DNA from: Cenococcum geophilum 1.58
Taxonomy: Eukaryota > Ascomycota > Dothideomycetes > Gloniales > Gloniaceae
Length of the DNA: 64,000 nt
Reading direction: 5' to 3'
Assembly (NCBI GenBank): GCA_001692895.1
Contig: KV748264.1
Coordinates: 410,999 to 474,998, forward strand
Shown: positions 35,067-47,956 of the stretch, piece after piece
Numbering within the stretch: position 1 is the stretch's first letter
Layout: each line of letters opens with the position of its first letter
Notes under the pieces: generated by a model
Told to the model about the DNA's origin: nothing
The model's input: the letters and a program-made list of their open reading frames with translations, nothing else
Database searches by the model: none
Made by a program: the position numbers and the translations under genes

Positions 35067-38000
35067 ATGCAACCTCAGAGACCTCCCTCGCAGGCCCGTG
35101 AAGGCTCTTCCGGAAACCCTTCATACGGAGTCCTCAACTCACGTCAGAAACCGTCATCTCTGGCGAACATTGCTGTCCAGTCGTTCGCTGCCTTTCGAGC
35201 GCAAACCTCGTCCATCCCCGTACCCTCCCCTGTGCGCCGAAAACCCTTGCCTGCGAATGCTTCACCAGTAGCTTCTAGGTTCTCTTTGGCTGAATACAGC
35301 GGGAGTCCCAAACTTGTTGGAGATAGAGGCTTTATACAACGGTCCTACTCCATCGACAGCCCTCCACCCCAAGGGTTACCTCGCCTTGAACCAATACTTT
35401 CTCCGCCACCGAGCAGTACCCAAGAAGATTTCGTACCTAGAGATTTGGATAGGTAAGTTGTATCCTTCATAGATGGCCCATGCCATTCCCTATTGCTAAT
35501 ACAGTGTTCCGTAGACACCCTCATGAACAGACACCCCTACGATCTAATGTACCTGACGATTCTCTCCAAACACGAATAGACCCCTACATCCGTCCCTCGT
35601 ATAATACCTCTCAATTGAGCACCCAGAGCCTACAGCGGCCGCGACATGATCGCGCCACAAGTAGTTACTATACTGCCCGACAACCTACGCTTGAAGTAGA
35701 AGAATCCTCCGCATCTAAAGCAACACATATCCGTTCGCCAACAATGCCCAATATGACCTCGTACAACACAGCTGCACGCCAACCAAGTCTCACATTACAA
35801 CTGGATGGTGTCACTGGGAATTTCTTAGACGATGAATACTCGCCGTCTCCAGATTCTCAACTCGCTTCAAGGCAATCCAAGTCACCTGGTGCAAAGCTCA
35901 CCTCCTTCTTTGGCTGGAAAACATCAAGCCAACAGAGCGGTGCGGATTCACCCACTACAACCTTCTCGGAGCGATCTCTATCACCAGCACATTCTCCGAT
36001 GTTCCCCAAACATTCCTTGGATGGATCACCTCAGGCGGCAAGATCTACCCCTGATGCCCTCGATATTCCTATGGCGAACTCAATCGCCCAATCATCTTAT
36101 TTTAATGTTCCGGGAACTCCCCTTCTTTCCTCATCACCGGCAATGAATGCACATGTGGAAGAGCTTGAGCGAGAGCTTCGAGAAGTGAGTTCGGAACTCG
36201 CGAGCTCGATACGGCGAGAGATGGAACTCGAAGACGAGATGGAACGGTGGAAGTCCGAGAGTAATACGCTGGCTTCTGAAGGCAATCGAAGAACCAGCGA
36301 TTACTATTCAGACTCTGGTGCAAGTTCTGTACGGTTTCCAGTTGGGGATAGCGAAACTAAATTAGAAGATGTGGAAAGATTACGAAGGAAGGCAGAGCAG
36401 GAAAGGGCACAGCTGAAAGTCGATATGGCCCAGAGAATTCAGGAAGAGCTTAGAAGGCGAAGAGACCTTGAAGCACAGGTTCAAACACTTGAAGAACGTA
36501 TACACAATCAAGGCTCAATGGAAAATCCCTCCGATAGCAGTGGGCGGATACGGAAGCTAGAAGGCTCCCTTGAAGACGCCCGAAGGCGACTTGCTGAGGA
36601 ACGGCAGGTAAAAGAAAATTTTGAAGACTTATTGACGGCCCTCCGTCAAGATCTAGAGCAATATCGGAATGAGAGGGACAACCTCCGGGACGAAATCGTC
36701 CCACAATTACGAGCTCGAGTGGAGGGTCTGGAGGCTGAAGCAGCGGAGGTGCAGACACTGATCTACGAAAGCACACGCATGCAACAAGAGATTCAGTCTC
36801 TTCGAAATGAGAATCAAACATTGGCCAATGCCCGGAGGATGCAACTGGAACTCGCTCAACAACAAACCCGCTTCAAGTCTATCGTAGAAGAAGCGGAGCC
36901 TCCATCTCCGGTAGCCTCGCCCCGTGTAGGGCTTACTAGATCTAATTCTCTTGCTCGAAGTTCTGCATTAAATTTAAAGAGAGGTTCGCTGTCTAGATCA
37001 AACTCGGTGAAAGACCGGGGAGCCGAATCGCCTCGAGACTCCTCATTCCAAGACCGCGTAAAGGATATTGAAGAGCAGCGAGATGCTCTGCATCGTGCTT
37101 TAAAGGGTTTGCTACATAGACAGGAGTACCAAGCGAAAGAATATGAGAAAAGAATTCGGGCTTTGGAAGTTGAAAGAGACAATGCCCTCAACCTCACACC
37201 GCGTCGTACAGCCTTCCACTCAGAAGTCTCACATTTAAGGGAGGAGGTGAACCATCTAAGGCGTCGTGCTGACGAGGCTCTCGAACAGAAGTGGCAATGC
37301 GAAAAGGGCTTGAGTGGTCTGAGAATGGATCTGGATCGTGCGGAACAGGAGACGAGCTCGCTTCGCGAGCTTCTCCAGGAACACGACATCTTTTTACCAG
37401 AGCGGAAGGGGTCTGTTGTTGAAATTCGCATCGAGGACACATCCGCTCCGGTATCTTTGGACAAAGCCTACAAAGAGCTACGGACAACCCATGCACTATC
37501 TCTAGCACAGATAAAAGAGATGGAATCAGAAGATTCTCTAGGCGCCGCTGGCGCCGAAGCTGAAAGGATCATGGCGTTGCTAAAGCAGAGCATTTCTGAT
37601 GCTGAAGCTGAACGAGACATTGCTCAGAAGGAGGCGGTGGAATACCGCGAGAAGGCCAGAGCTTTGCAAAAATCGGAGATCGAGCATCTAGGAAAGGAGC
37701 AGAGCTTGTCTGCTGAACTCTATGCATCAGCCACTCGTATGGATGAGCTGGCAGCCAAGGTTCAGCAGCAGCTACAGTCCAACAAGGCTCTTCGACAACG
37801 CTTGGCCGATGCTATTGCTCGTGGCGAGAAGGAACAAGAGAAGTCCGCAGGGCAGATTGTGGAGCTAGAGCGTAAACTCAAAGCCGCCGAGGATAGAGTG
37901 ATGAGTGCTCAGCAGTCATCTGAAGAAGCTGTGTCTAAACACGAAGAGGAGGTTCGTTTTCTGAAGGAGAGCCACAACAATCAGCTACGACGAGCCAAAC

Positions 38001-38400
38001 CAGGTCTATTGACTCCAACGAAGTTTTCACCAACGGCCCCTTTGTCACCACTATTTGCAGTTAGGTCTCCGCGTCTAGACAGCACAACTAGTGGTCCTGG
38101 CATGACAATGGCTGAGGCCACAAGGACGGAGCTGCTGGAGAAGCGCGTCGAGGATCTAGAGAAGGCTTTGTCGGAGGCGGATCGAGAAATGGAGGAAGTA
38201 GTTAGCAGGATGAACCTTGCACAGATTGAGGTCGCAGAACTACAGACTGAAAGGTAAATTGGATTGAATCCCCCATTCTAGAGGTATAGGATATAGTACT
38301 GACGGATACCAATTACAGAGACGAAGCCATGAGACAAACGAGGAAGCTACAGGCCGATATCATTGCAGAACGGGAAAAGGTCAAGGGTCTAATGTCTTAA
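35067..38400 (+). CDS. Large Ser/Pro-rich coiled-coil protein of unknown function
   Basis: Exons 35067-35452, 35515-38253 and 38319-38400, with GTAAGT and GTAAAT donors and TAG/CAG acceptors, give about 1068 residues. The first about 230 residues are disordered and rich in Ser, Pro, Arg and Gln, with many SP sites (RSYSIDSPPPQGLPRLEPIL). From about residue 240 the protein is almost continuous heptad coiled coil (ELERELREVSSELASSI, LEDVERLRRKAEQERAQL), with an SP-rich break near residues 610-660 (SPVASPRVGLTRSNSLARSS) and another near 970. The last exon adds 27 residues ending in KVKGLMS. Proteins like this are conserved in Pezizomycotina as hypothetical coiled-coil proteins. A scaffold or polarity role would fit but is not shown. 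Confidence 0.8.
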
Positions 38401-40004
38401 TTGTTCGAAGTATTTCCACTTCTAGAGACCTCCGACCGACTGATCTTACTTTCTGTCAGTCGACTTAATTCACATGCTGCCTTAGATACCTTGAAGCATT
38501 TACCTTTTCTAGCACGGAGGTGGCGGGCATACGGCGTTTGTGTAGGCGAGCATTTACACGGGAGCACCGGTTGGGTGTATTATGGAGTTCACTCCGGTTG
38601 ATTGGAGAGGGCAGGAGTCCCATCACCTTGGGTAATCATCCATCGCAGCGCTAACTAACGCTATTATTTCTTTTTTGGTTGTCTAAGACACTTGAGTGCT
38701 ATTTGCATTAGGACTGTTCGCAGAGCTATATACCCTTTCTCTTTAGGAGCTTCAGCCACGGCGGGACTTATTGGTATACGGGCTGGATGCCCTCTTTCGT
38801 CTTTCGTTGTTCGCTCAACCCTGTATTATTAATGATCTAATGTTGGATGTCGAATAGAAGCAGTGCTCTTCCTTGTATCACGCTGTGCGTCTTACTTGCA
38901 GGCTTTATGTGCAGACAATTGACTCGGGCTCGGCCCGGTTAGAGGCCCGTAGCTCCTGGGACGGATCTCTGCGTCCTCAGTCACGTAGGTCTCGTTTGAG
39001 ACTAGTGTCTCTGGCTGCAAGGCGGCGTTGTAAAACAAATTGGGCTCAATTGAAGGCATTGTCAGGCTCGGGATGTGGACATCCCCGCCTTGTGATCACC
39101 CTTTATCGCGGGCTGATAAGGCAAGAGATGCGGAGAGCCTCCCGTCGGTGTTGCGTCTAGATGCACCGATTGCGCCTGTCCGACAGTCACACGCGGGCGT
39201 GCATCGTGGCGGTAACACCACTGGGCTTTGTGTGACGTGTGCTGGGAGGCTGCTGGGGCGACTGAGGCTTCTGTTGCATGGCGCTCGCGATAACGGGGCC
39301 TATCACCGGCAACGTCGATTCAAGCTCGAAACATGCAACGTTGCTGCAGCGAGACGAAGGCTGTTTTTGCTCCTAGCATGTTCCTAGTTGGCCGTGTTCA
39401 TGGGCCCCAGAAGCTCGCCCACGCCTGTCCATGCCTGTCTACGCTGCCCACCCTCCGTCTCCGTGCACCGCGTGTCTCCCTTGGGCGAAAGGAGGACTGG
39501 GTCGCACATTGCTCCGTATCGATAGCATCGGCACGAAACTCAGGGAATGCGTGCTTCTCAGTCCTCTAGGTCTTGAAGCTCTGTGAACTCCCATCTCCCG
39601 CCCGTGAGGCTCAAGAGCCCTCCCATTCACCGACTGCTTTCCCCACCAATCATTACCTCTCCTTGGGCTGTGCCGAGAAGAGCAGGGTCAACACGACGCT
39701 AGCGACCTCCCGCTGGCCGTTTGACCTCCTTTGACCGAGCACCCCTCGACTCTTCCCTTCCACTACGCGCTGGACGACACCCCCGTGTGTTAAAGCACCT
39801 CTGGGGCAAGCATTGAACTTCATCCCTTGCTACTTTAGCGACCTTGCTTTTTGTCCAACAAGAATTCTGTGCGGCCACACTCAGGAACCCTCCTCCCCAA
39901 AAAGGACGATCGGTACCCTCACCTATTTTTCCTAGAGCATAACGAAATACGAGATAGTCTCAGCGATTACCGCCTGGGATCTCCAATAGTCACCACTACC
40001 CACG
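38401..40004. promoter_or_regulatory. Long upstream region of the COT1-type kinase gene
   Basis: 1.6 kb without a supported gene between the coiled-coil protein and the kinase on the same strand. It includes CT-rich stretches (39560-39800) and several short ORFs that would act as upstream ORFs if transcribed. Homologous kinase genes in filamentous ascomycetes are known for long leaders, so part of this is probably 5' untranslated region. Confidence 0.45.
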
Positions 40005-42141
40005 ATGAACTCGAACAATCCCCAGAACCGCCTCCACCTGAATTTCGGCTTCAGCGATCGAAATAATAACTTCGCTGCAGACGCTGGTCGTGCCTTTCCT
40101 ACCACCCCATCCACTTTCCCTCAACCAGTCTTCCCGAACCAGGCTGGCCAGCAAGAAGTCTGGGGCACTCAACAAACGAACAATGGTTATGGTGCAGGAT
40201 ACTTCATGGGCAACCCCTATCAATCCCAATATCAACAACAGCAGGGCCATCCTCAAGCACCTGGAGCCGCCTATCGCTCACAAGGATATAACGATGGCAC
40301 CAATGGTTTAGTTCATCAATTCTCTCACCAGAATCTCGGCGGTCGTTCTGGGAGTCCTTATGGTCGCCAACCGTCTCCAAGCCAGCGACCAAGAACCGCT
40401 GGGGCTACTGGACAACAGTACGGCAGCTACCTAAACGCCCCTATGCCCACACCTCGGCAACCATCACTCAATGACGATGAACCTCCATCAAAAAGCCCAG
40501 AAAAATATTCAGATAATCTATTGAGACAGGCAAAGGTATCTGTGGGACTAGTCGGCACTTTTTTCAAGGATAGTGTACAGCGGGCCCGTGACCGCAACCA
40601 GAGGTGAGTTTATTTCTATGCTGCCTCTTCAGATAAAAACTAATTTTAAAACAGAGCACTTGAGTTAGATACAATCATGAAGGAACCTTCCATCTCAGAA
40701 TCCCGTAAAGCGCAGAAGGAGAACAACATGCGTAGAGCAGAGGCTGAATACCTTCGTTTCCTTCGAACCAAGGAAAAGCCTGAGAACTTTGCAACTCTGA
40801 AGATCATTGGCAAGGGTGCCTTTGGCGAGGTCAAACTCGTCCAAAGGAGGAATGATGGTAAAATTTATGCGCTTAAGTCACTAGTGAAATCAGAAATGGT
40901 ACGGATAAATAGCAAGAGCTTACTTGAAAGCACCGTGACTAACTTCAACAGTTTAAAAAAGATCAGCTGGCTCACGTCCGGTCAGAACGTGATATACTTG
41001 CAGAATCTGATAGTCCTTGGGTTGTCAAGCTGCACACCACTTTTCAGGACAATACGTTTTTGTACATGCTGATGGAGTTCCTGCCAGGAGGTGATCTCAT
41101 GACAATGCTTATAAAGTATGAGATCTTCACTGAGGATATTACGCGTTTCTACATGGCTGAGATCACCTTGGCTATTGAGGCAGTCCACAAGCTTGGCTTT
41201 ATACATCGGTAAGCATCACAAGACGATTGGTCTCTGAATGAAGTAGTGTCTTATCCGAAATTCGCTAATGCAAAGGTAGTGATATTAAACCGGATAATAT
41301 TCTACTAGACCGCGGTGGTCACATCAAGCTAACGGATTTTGGGCTTTCTACTGGCTTCCATAAGGAACACGAGGCATCGTATTACAAGAAGCTTCTTGCT
41401 GGGGGCCCTCATAAATCATCGAGAGACAACCGTAACTCGATGAATCTGGATCAGATTCAGTTGACGGTCAGCAACCGAACGCAGATCAATACCTGGCGTA
41501 AGTCCCGTCGACAGCTTGCCTATTCGACTGTAGGCACGCCGGATTATATAGCGCCAGAGATCTTCAGTGGACAAGGCTACGACTTTGGTTGTGATTGGTG
41601 GTCAGTTGGAACCATTATGTTCGAGTGTCTGATCGGCTGGCCACCATTCTGCGCCGAGGAGCCGCACGACACGTACAGGAAGATTGTGGACTGGCCGCGG
41701 AACTTGCACTTCCCGCCGGACCAACAGCTCGGTCCCGAGGCCGAGGATTTTATCAAACGGTATGGCCTGACCAATTTCCTTTATTCCTCTTCCCTCCATA
41801 TCCAATTGCCCCTCGTACTCGGAGTCTAACAAGCATCAAGCCTCATCTGCGATGCTGAGAACCGTCTTGGCCGTATCGGCGGTGCCCATGAGATCAAGCA
41901 ACACCCCTTCTTCCGCGGAGTTCAATGGGACGGTCTGCGCCGTATCCGTGCTCCGTTCGAGCCCAAGCTGCAGTCGAATGTTGATACGCAGTACTTCCCG
42001 ATCGACGAGATCGACCAGAATGACAACAGTGCCGTTCTTCGTGCTCAGACCGCACAGGCAGGAGAAGATCTTGCTGCTGAGATGAGTCTTCCGTTTATCG
42101 GGTACACCTACAAGCGATTCGATGCCTTTAGGGGGTCTTAG
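40005..42141 (+). CDS. cot1: NDR/LATS-family Ser/Thr kinase, COT1/Cbk1 type
   Basis: Exons 40005-40603, 40655-40898, 40952-41208, 41280-41759 and 41841-42141 give 626 residues. The N-terminal 200 residues are Gln/Asn/Pro-rich and carry [16 protein letters not shown] and [19 protein letters not shown], which match COT1. They are followed by the MOB-binding basic helix and the kinase: [16 protein letters not shown] lysine, HRDIKPDN split by an intron inside the Arg codon, [10 protein letters not shown], an NDR-type insert before the T-loop [12 protein letters not shown], and the C-terminal hydrophobic motif [10 protein letters not shown]. Together with MOB2 this kinase controls hyphal tip growth and branching in the MOR/RAM pathway. 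All catalytic residues are present, so the gene looks intact. It converges on RPB12. Confidence 0.95.
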
Positions 42142-42952
42142 AGGTATGGCCGTATACGTACTACACCTTTATTACAGTCATCCCCATCAAAAGAAGGGGT
42201 TCCCAGCAAAAAAGTGGGTATATGCATGACCTAACGTGAACGATGAAGATATCATTTTGGGCATTGGAGTTCCTTCGTTTCCACGATGCTCTTTAGTCGG
42301 AAGGATATTCTCTCGTATGGCTTTGGCGAATATGGATTACATCTTTGGCTTGTAAGCATTTACTCCGGTATCTGCTTGCTTCTGAGACCGCTCACCGAGC
42401 CTTCCAAACTTTGTTCTTATTCTACCCCATTTTCTGCTTCCTACCCACAGTCTTTGCTTCTCGTAACTGGTGTACTGGTAGCTGTAGCACATTGGCTGTT
42501 GGGTTGCATGTGGTGCTGTGGCGTGACGAATGTGCTCTGGTGTAAAGGGCCAGGTTTGTGGTAGCATGGGAATGGAATGGGATACGTGTTTAGAGATCAT
42601 AAATTCAATCATAGGTGGGACGATAATGAGAGGACTGGTACGTTGGACGGCATAGGACTTCATTCTATCTACAGTGAGAAGATGAGATAATTGCTCCTCG
42701 TTATAGGATTTTGTCAATGCGGCGCAAGCATATACATGTACCCAGCCAACGTAACAGCATATGGATTAATGCTTTCAATTTCCCCACAAGGGCTGCCTTG
42801 TACTAAAATAGGAAGTCGACTTCGAATCCTAGCGCCCCGAACGCCATGCTCAACAATTGCCATTAACTTCAATCTGAATAAATTCCTAGTTTGAGTCGTG
42901 CGTCTCGTGTAGTTCATTGCATCAACTTCCACGCACAATGCGATCAAACTCC
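42142..42952. other. Intergenic region between convergent COT1-type kinase and RPB12 genes
   Basis: About 0.8 kb of 3' flanking DNA for both genes. Short ORFs on both strands carry no recognisable motif. Confidence 0.5.
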
Positions 42953-43337
42953 TCACCGCGCCTCGAACTGCACCATCCTATACATCGGCACGATTAGCAC
43001 GCGTGCATCTTATAGTACAACTCCAACTCCTCTCATCCCGCATCACACTCCCCAAGATACCCTCAATGTGCTACGTCCCCTTGAACGTCATTCTCTCCAG
43101 GCGCAAAAAAATCGATCCAACTCACCTATTGGTCCTCTGCTTGTACAAAACGCGGTGTCCACAGTTCCTGCAACGGATAGGCTCGCCACGCTTCAGCGAC
43201 ACAGGTGAATCGCAGTCGCCGCATGTGTACTCGACGAAGCGGCCCTTGTCTTCGTAGGTGGAGCTGCCCGTAGTGGTCATGTTGGCGCCACCGGTACTGG
43301 CAGATTGGGACTGCGAGGGTGGTTGGTAGGACGACAT
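42953..43337 (-). CDS. RPB12: RNA polymerase I/II/III shared subunit RPABC4 (Rpb12)
   Basis: Complement of exons 43126-43337 and 42953-42977 with a 148-bp intron (GTGAGT...TATAG). The tiny last exon supplies MVQFEAR, the invariant C-terminus of the family; without it the protein would end early at KQRTNR. The product is 78 residues: a Ser/Gln/Thr-rich N-terminal extension, then the zinc ribbon EYTCGDCDSP and RCRNCGHRVLYKQRT (two CxxC pairs). It is a structural subunit common to the three nuclear RNA polymerases. Confidence 0.95.
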
Positions 43338-43753
43338 TTTGGATATCTGAAGGTGGCGCGTGTGTGGATTTGCTAGGTTTAGAAAACACAGAGATCGTAG
43401 TGCGCAAGGCGGGTGAAAGTGGGTGGTAGAAGTAAAGCTGGAGTCTATGGAGGGACAAAAAGAAAAGATGCGGCTCTAGGCGGTGAGGGAAGCGCCGCGG
43501 AATTGATGAGAAATGCGGCTTATCGATAGGGAAAGACGTCAAAAAAGAAGACTCACCACCACGCGACCCCACTCGCTCCCTTCTCTTCCTCTCTTCTCCT
43601 CTCCTCTCTTCACTGTCTTCTTCTTCGTTGTTATACCCAGGCTTTGCTGTCCTTAACTCGCACGCATTCTCTTTCACCAATCAGGCCCTGACAGCCACGT
43701 CGCATTCCTTTCATTCCATCCCACTAAATCATCGCCAACAAGACCCCACAACC
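43338..43753. promoter_or_regulatory. Divergent promoter of RPB12 and NAR1
   Basis: 416 bp between the two start codons, with a CT-rich tract at 43560-43625. It serves both genes; no particular factor site is assigned. Confidence 0.6.
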
Positions 43754-45711
43754 ATGAGCGCTATTCTCTCCGCCGACGACCTAAATGATTTTATCTCTCC
43801 CGGTGTTGCATGCATAAAACCAATCGAGACTTTACCAGCACAGAAATCAGAAGATAATTCCGTATGCTCCTTCATCTATCCCTCCCGCCACCTACCTTAA
43901 AACTAAAATATTGGTAGAATGCATATGAAGTCACAACGGAAGACAGGATCGCCGCCTCGAACCCTCCTCCACCGGCCCAAATATCCCTCACAGACTGTCT
44001 CGCGTGCTCGGGCTGCGTCACGTCTGCGGAGGCAGTACTCGTGTCGCTGCAGTCGCACACCGAGGTCCTCAATACATTGGACGCGCATCCATCACTGCAC
44101 CCGTCATGGCTTTCGCACGAGGGGGCGAACGGAGTCACAAATAGGATGTCATATAGAATTAATAGAACAAGCAATGGCTTCAATGGGCTTGGAAAACTAG
44201 GGAATGGGAAGATTTTCGTCGCAAGCGTATCTCCCCAAACACGCGCTACTCTCGCTACCACCTTCTCCGTTTCCGAGTCGCAAGCCGGTAATATGGTAAC
44301 GCAGTTACTCAGCGGGCCAACCGGTCTGAAGGCAGGCGGTGCGCATGGAAGCAGCTTTACCTGGGTCATCGATACCAACGTACTTCGCGACGCTTGCCTC
44401 GTCGCAGCTGCAGACGAAGTCCTGTCCTCCACCTCGCAATCACCTACACCAAACGCCGAGGGCTCTCTCGAGGCGCCACTGAAAAAGCCCATCCTCACTT
44501 CCGCATGCCCAGGCTGGATCTGCTACGCTGAGAAAACCCACCCCTACATCCTCCCACACCTCTCCCGCCTAAAATCCCCACAAGCCCTCGCCGGGACGCT
44601 CATCAAATCCGTCCTAAGCCAGAAATACGGCGTCCCACCAGACAAAATCTGGCATCTAGCAATCATGCCGTGCTTCGACAAAAAGCTCGAAGCCAGCCGC
44701 AGCGAGCTCACCTCCGCCGCCTGGCTCCCAGCCACCCACGACGCAACGACACCCGCCATCCGCGACGTCGACTGCGTCATCACCGCCCGCGAGCTCCTCC
44801 ACCTCGCCTCCGCCCGCAACATCCCCTTCGCCACCCTCCCCCTAACCCCACTCTCCCGCTCCGCCCGCCCGCCCTTCCCAGACCCCACCCTCGACACATG
44901 GCTCTTCCCCCCACCACACTCACGTGCTCGCCGACGGGCTCAGCACCCCCCCGCTGGCTCGTCGGGCGGCTATCTCTACCACATCCTGCGCACGCACCAG
45001 GCCCGGCATCCCGGCAGCGAGATCCGCGTCGAGCGCGGGCGCAACGCGGACGTGATCGAGTACAGCCTCGTGCGCGGCGCGCAGACGCTCGTGCGCATGG
45101 CAAGGTTCTACGGGTTCCGCAATATCCAGAACTTGGTAAGGCGGCTGAAACCTGTGAAGGCGAGTCGGATGCCCGGGGCGAGAGGGGGCGGCGGGGTGAG
45201 GAGGGTTGGTGCGGCGGAGGGCAGGGACGCGAAGGCCGAGTACGCGTATGTGGAGGTCATGGCGTGTCCCGGCGGCTGCACGAACGGGGGCGGGCAGGTT
45301 AAGGTGGCGGAGGTGGAGAGCGTGAGGGCCGAGGGGGGCATGGTTCTCGGCGGGAGCGATGCGGGCGTGGGCAGTGTGGCCAAACCTGGGCCCAAGGAAC
45401 AGAAGGAGTGGCTGGGGAGAGTGGACGAGGCGTATTTCTCTGCTTCTGAGGGGTCTGAGGCGGAAGATGAGGATGGAAATGGAACTGCGGATCGAGAGAT
45501 GCTGAACGTGGGCGAGGGAGATGTGGTAGACGGTATTTCGCATCGCTTCGTCCACGACATGCTGGACCATTGGGCGCGCGTCACGGGCGTGGAGCTGCAG
45601 CGGCTGATCTGCACGAGCTATAGGAAGGTCGAGAGCGATGTCGGGAAGAAGAAACAGAGCGATGTCGAGAGGGTGGCAGGGCTGGCGAGCAGTCTTGGGG
45701 GCGGGTGGTGA
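43754..45711 (+). CDS. nar1: Cytosolic Fe-S cluster assembly factor NAR1
   Basis: Exons 43754-43861 and 43918-45711 (intron GTATGC...GGTAG) give 633 residues related to iron-only hydrogenases. Cys20 in GVACIKP and the three Cys of DCLACSGC (residues 63, 66 and 69) are the N-terminal 4Fe-4S ligands. The second cluster site is represented by [19 protein letters not shown] and [16 protein letters not shown]1 links the early and late steps of the cytosolic iron-sulphur assembly (CIA) machinery that matures cytosolic and nuclear Fe-S proteins. It has no hydrogenase activity in eukaryotes. Compared with yeast it has Gly/Ala/Arg-rich and acidic insertions (about residues 440-540). All expected ligands are present. 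Confidence 0.95.
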
Positions 45712-46159
45712 TGTTTGTTGCTTGAGTGCGATGTGCATTGGCTGGCGTTTCTTTGGGCTTTTGGGAGGATGGCTAGATGGCTACCGTTAAGGACTGCATT
45801 AGGAGGTGTGGGTTTAGATTCTGTTTTGGGTGAATATGGGTCTGGCTGGGCCTATGTAGATCTGAGATTTACGGATTAAGATTGTAACCGGGCCGGACAT
45901 AGTAGAGCATTGTAAAGAAATGTAACTAATTTGCATATACTGTAGCTTCACTGGACTTTTAGTTGCGTTGGTTTTGGGGATGGATGGTTTAGCATTAGGA
46001 ACAGATCTCATATGTAATAATGAAAGGATGAAGTTGATATGGAACGGACGCTATGAATTTGAGATACGAGATCTAGGCATTAGAAGGTCTCACAACGAGG
46101 CTAGGGGGATGGGGGCTCCCCGTTCGGGCAATCCGGGCCTCGCTTACGCTTTTCGCGCT
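45712..46159. other. 3' flank of NAR1
   Basis: AT-richer intergenic DNA with no supported gene. Confidence 0.5.
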
Positions 46160-47956
46160 ACGCCCGAACTAGCAATCGGCCTCGACGTCCACTATAAAGC
46201 GCCCTCCCTTCGCCGTTTTTTTTTCCTCAACCTCCCGCATTTTCTCTCTACTCTCTTCCCCGCCGCTCGCACCCCTTTCGCCCGCCCCCATCCGAGCCAG
46301 CCGCTCCCATTGGGCCTCAACACTCTTTCATGAGGCATTTTTCGAACTCGGCCGCCGCTCCTGTCTCGCACTGCCTCGCCCTACCCTTGACTCCCCTTCC
46401 GTTCCTCCATCCTCCCTGTCATTTGCCTTGCGCCCATGACACGAGTAGGGAAGCTCGGATACGGAGAACTGTCAGGAGGATGTCTTGGAACATTTACTGG
46501 CCAATCGCCGCGGAGTCATCCATGCTCTTGTTGCAATGAAGCCTCCACGGCGCCTGTCAATACGACATGCGACGGCTGGGCTGCTGGCGAGGGTCATCTC
46601 GGAGACGTCGAGGGTGATGGGCTGTTCGACGCCGCCCTCACTGCCCCTGATTCAGGCAGCTCCCTTTGCAGTACCCTGGCCTAGAATGTGGCATTTATGT
46701 GGAACCGGCTCTGGAAGACTCTAGTTCGCCGAAGCGGCGGAGGCCGGCCAAGCGACAGGCAGAGAGCCTTGTATCCGATCCTGTGTGCACACCAAAGTTA
46801 ACGCCTCTGCCGACCTCCGGCAGCCAGATTCCGCCTCTCAGAACCAGCAACGGTCCTAATCCTGGTTTCCCAGACAGTGGTAGCAAAGGTAATGGTGCCG
46901 AAACCTCAGACATACCCCGAAACGACCTCCTTGATCTAGAGAATGGCGGGGATGGCGCACACCACGGTCGCGCGATAGACAAGGAGCTGCTGCATTCCTT
47001 GAGACAATTAATCTCTCCGTCTGAACGAATAGACAGCGATCAAGATGTCCATCTGGATTCGGAGAGGGGTGAGGATAAAAGCAACGGCAGCGATGGTAAA
47101 GGGGAGAGCACCGAGGACGAACTCAATCGGGTCAATGACGTGTCCCGCGGAACTTCAGCGGCAACTTAGCGACATGAACCTAGCAACCGTCCGTTCCGGG
47201 AAAGGCGGCGCGGTCCATCATGAACTGGTCTTAAATCACAGGGCGAGAGCACGATATCCGCTAGACCATCGCAACAACTAACGTCATCGCCATCGCGGCA
47301 CCAGTCCGGGCCTAAAATGGGCATCGCGACCCGGTCTGGTTCCCCCCGAGCATCCTCTCTAGCAAAGAGGGCGGTATATGATTCTAGCATCGACTATGGA
47401 CCAAGCGACAACATGGCCTATCAGTTAACCGATATTACGCTTTGCCAGGTACCAAAAGGCTCGTCAATTGTTACAGCAATTATTCGTTGCAATGAGATGA
47501 CGTCAAAATCGTCTCCAAACCCGTTGGCGCTTAAATGCAACTTTCTTGGTGACGCAGGCCAAGTCATCGCATGACCTAGGTATCGCCGGACTCATGGATG
47601 TTACTAGGATACCGATATGATGACGACGGTACGCCAAACCCATATACTGGTCGAAGCTTGATGCGGTGAGGTGCAGATCGGAAGAGCAGTCCCCACAGTA
47701 ATCCTGCCAGTCATGACGCCGTCCACTCAGACTACGACGGGGACGAAGGCCACGAGAATGGAGACGAAGATACAAGCGACAATAAACCTCATGTTACCGG
47801 TAGTGATACGCTACTCAACAAGGGTGATATGCGCTTACGCAAACGAACGCGTGTACATGGTTGGAGTCGGACGAACAGCGCTTACTCTCGTACAAGAACA
47901 AGATGGGTATGACTTGGGAGGAAATATTTGAACGCTTCCCACAGACATGGCAATAA
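46160..47956 (+). pseudogene. Decayed gene with a C-terminal SANT/Myb-like remnant
   Basis: A promoter-like stretch with TATAAA at 46193-46198 and a pyrimidine-rich leader (46200-46430) precedes about 1.3 kb in which open segments jump between frames. One segment (46666-47166) is polar and acidic (LDSERGEDKSNGSDGKGEST). Another ends at 47576 and contains YQLTDITLCQVPKGSSIV. A third runs DYDGDEGHENGDEDTSDN into KGDMRLRKRTRVHGW. After a frame change near 47856 the sequence reads SDEQRLLSYKNKMGMTWEEI, the pattern of a fungal SANT/Myb-like DNA-binding repeat, and stops at 47956. I see no splice pattern that joins these neatly, so a broken regulatory gene is the best reading; a multi-intron gene is not excluded. 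Confidence 0.4.

Noticed and set aside
44670-45738. Long ORFs on both strands within NAR1 (210 and 272 codons)
   Set aside because: They are shadows of the GC-rich NAR1 coding sequence in other frames.
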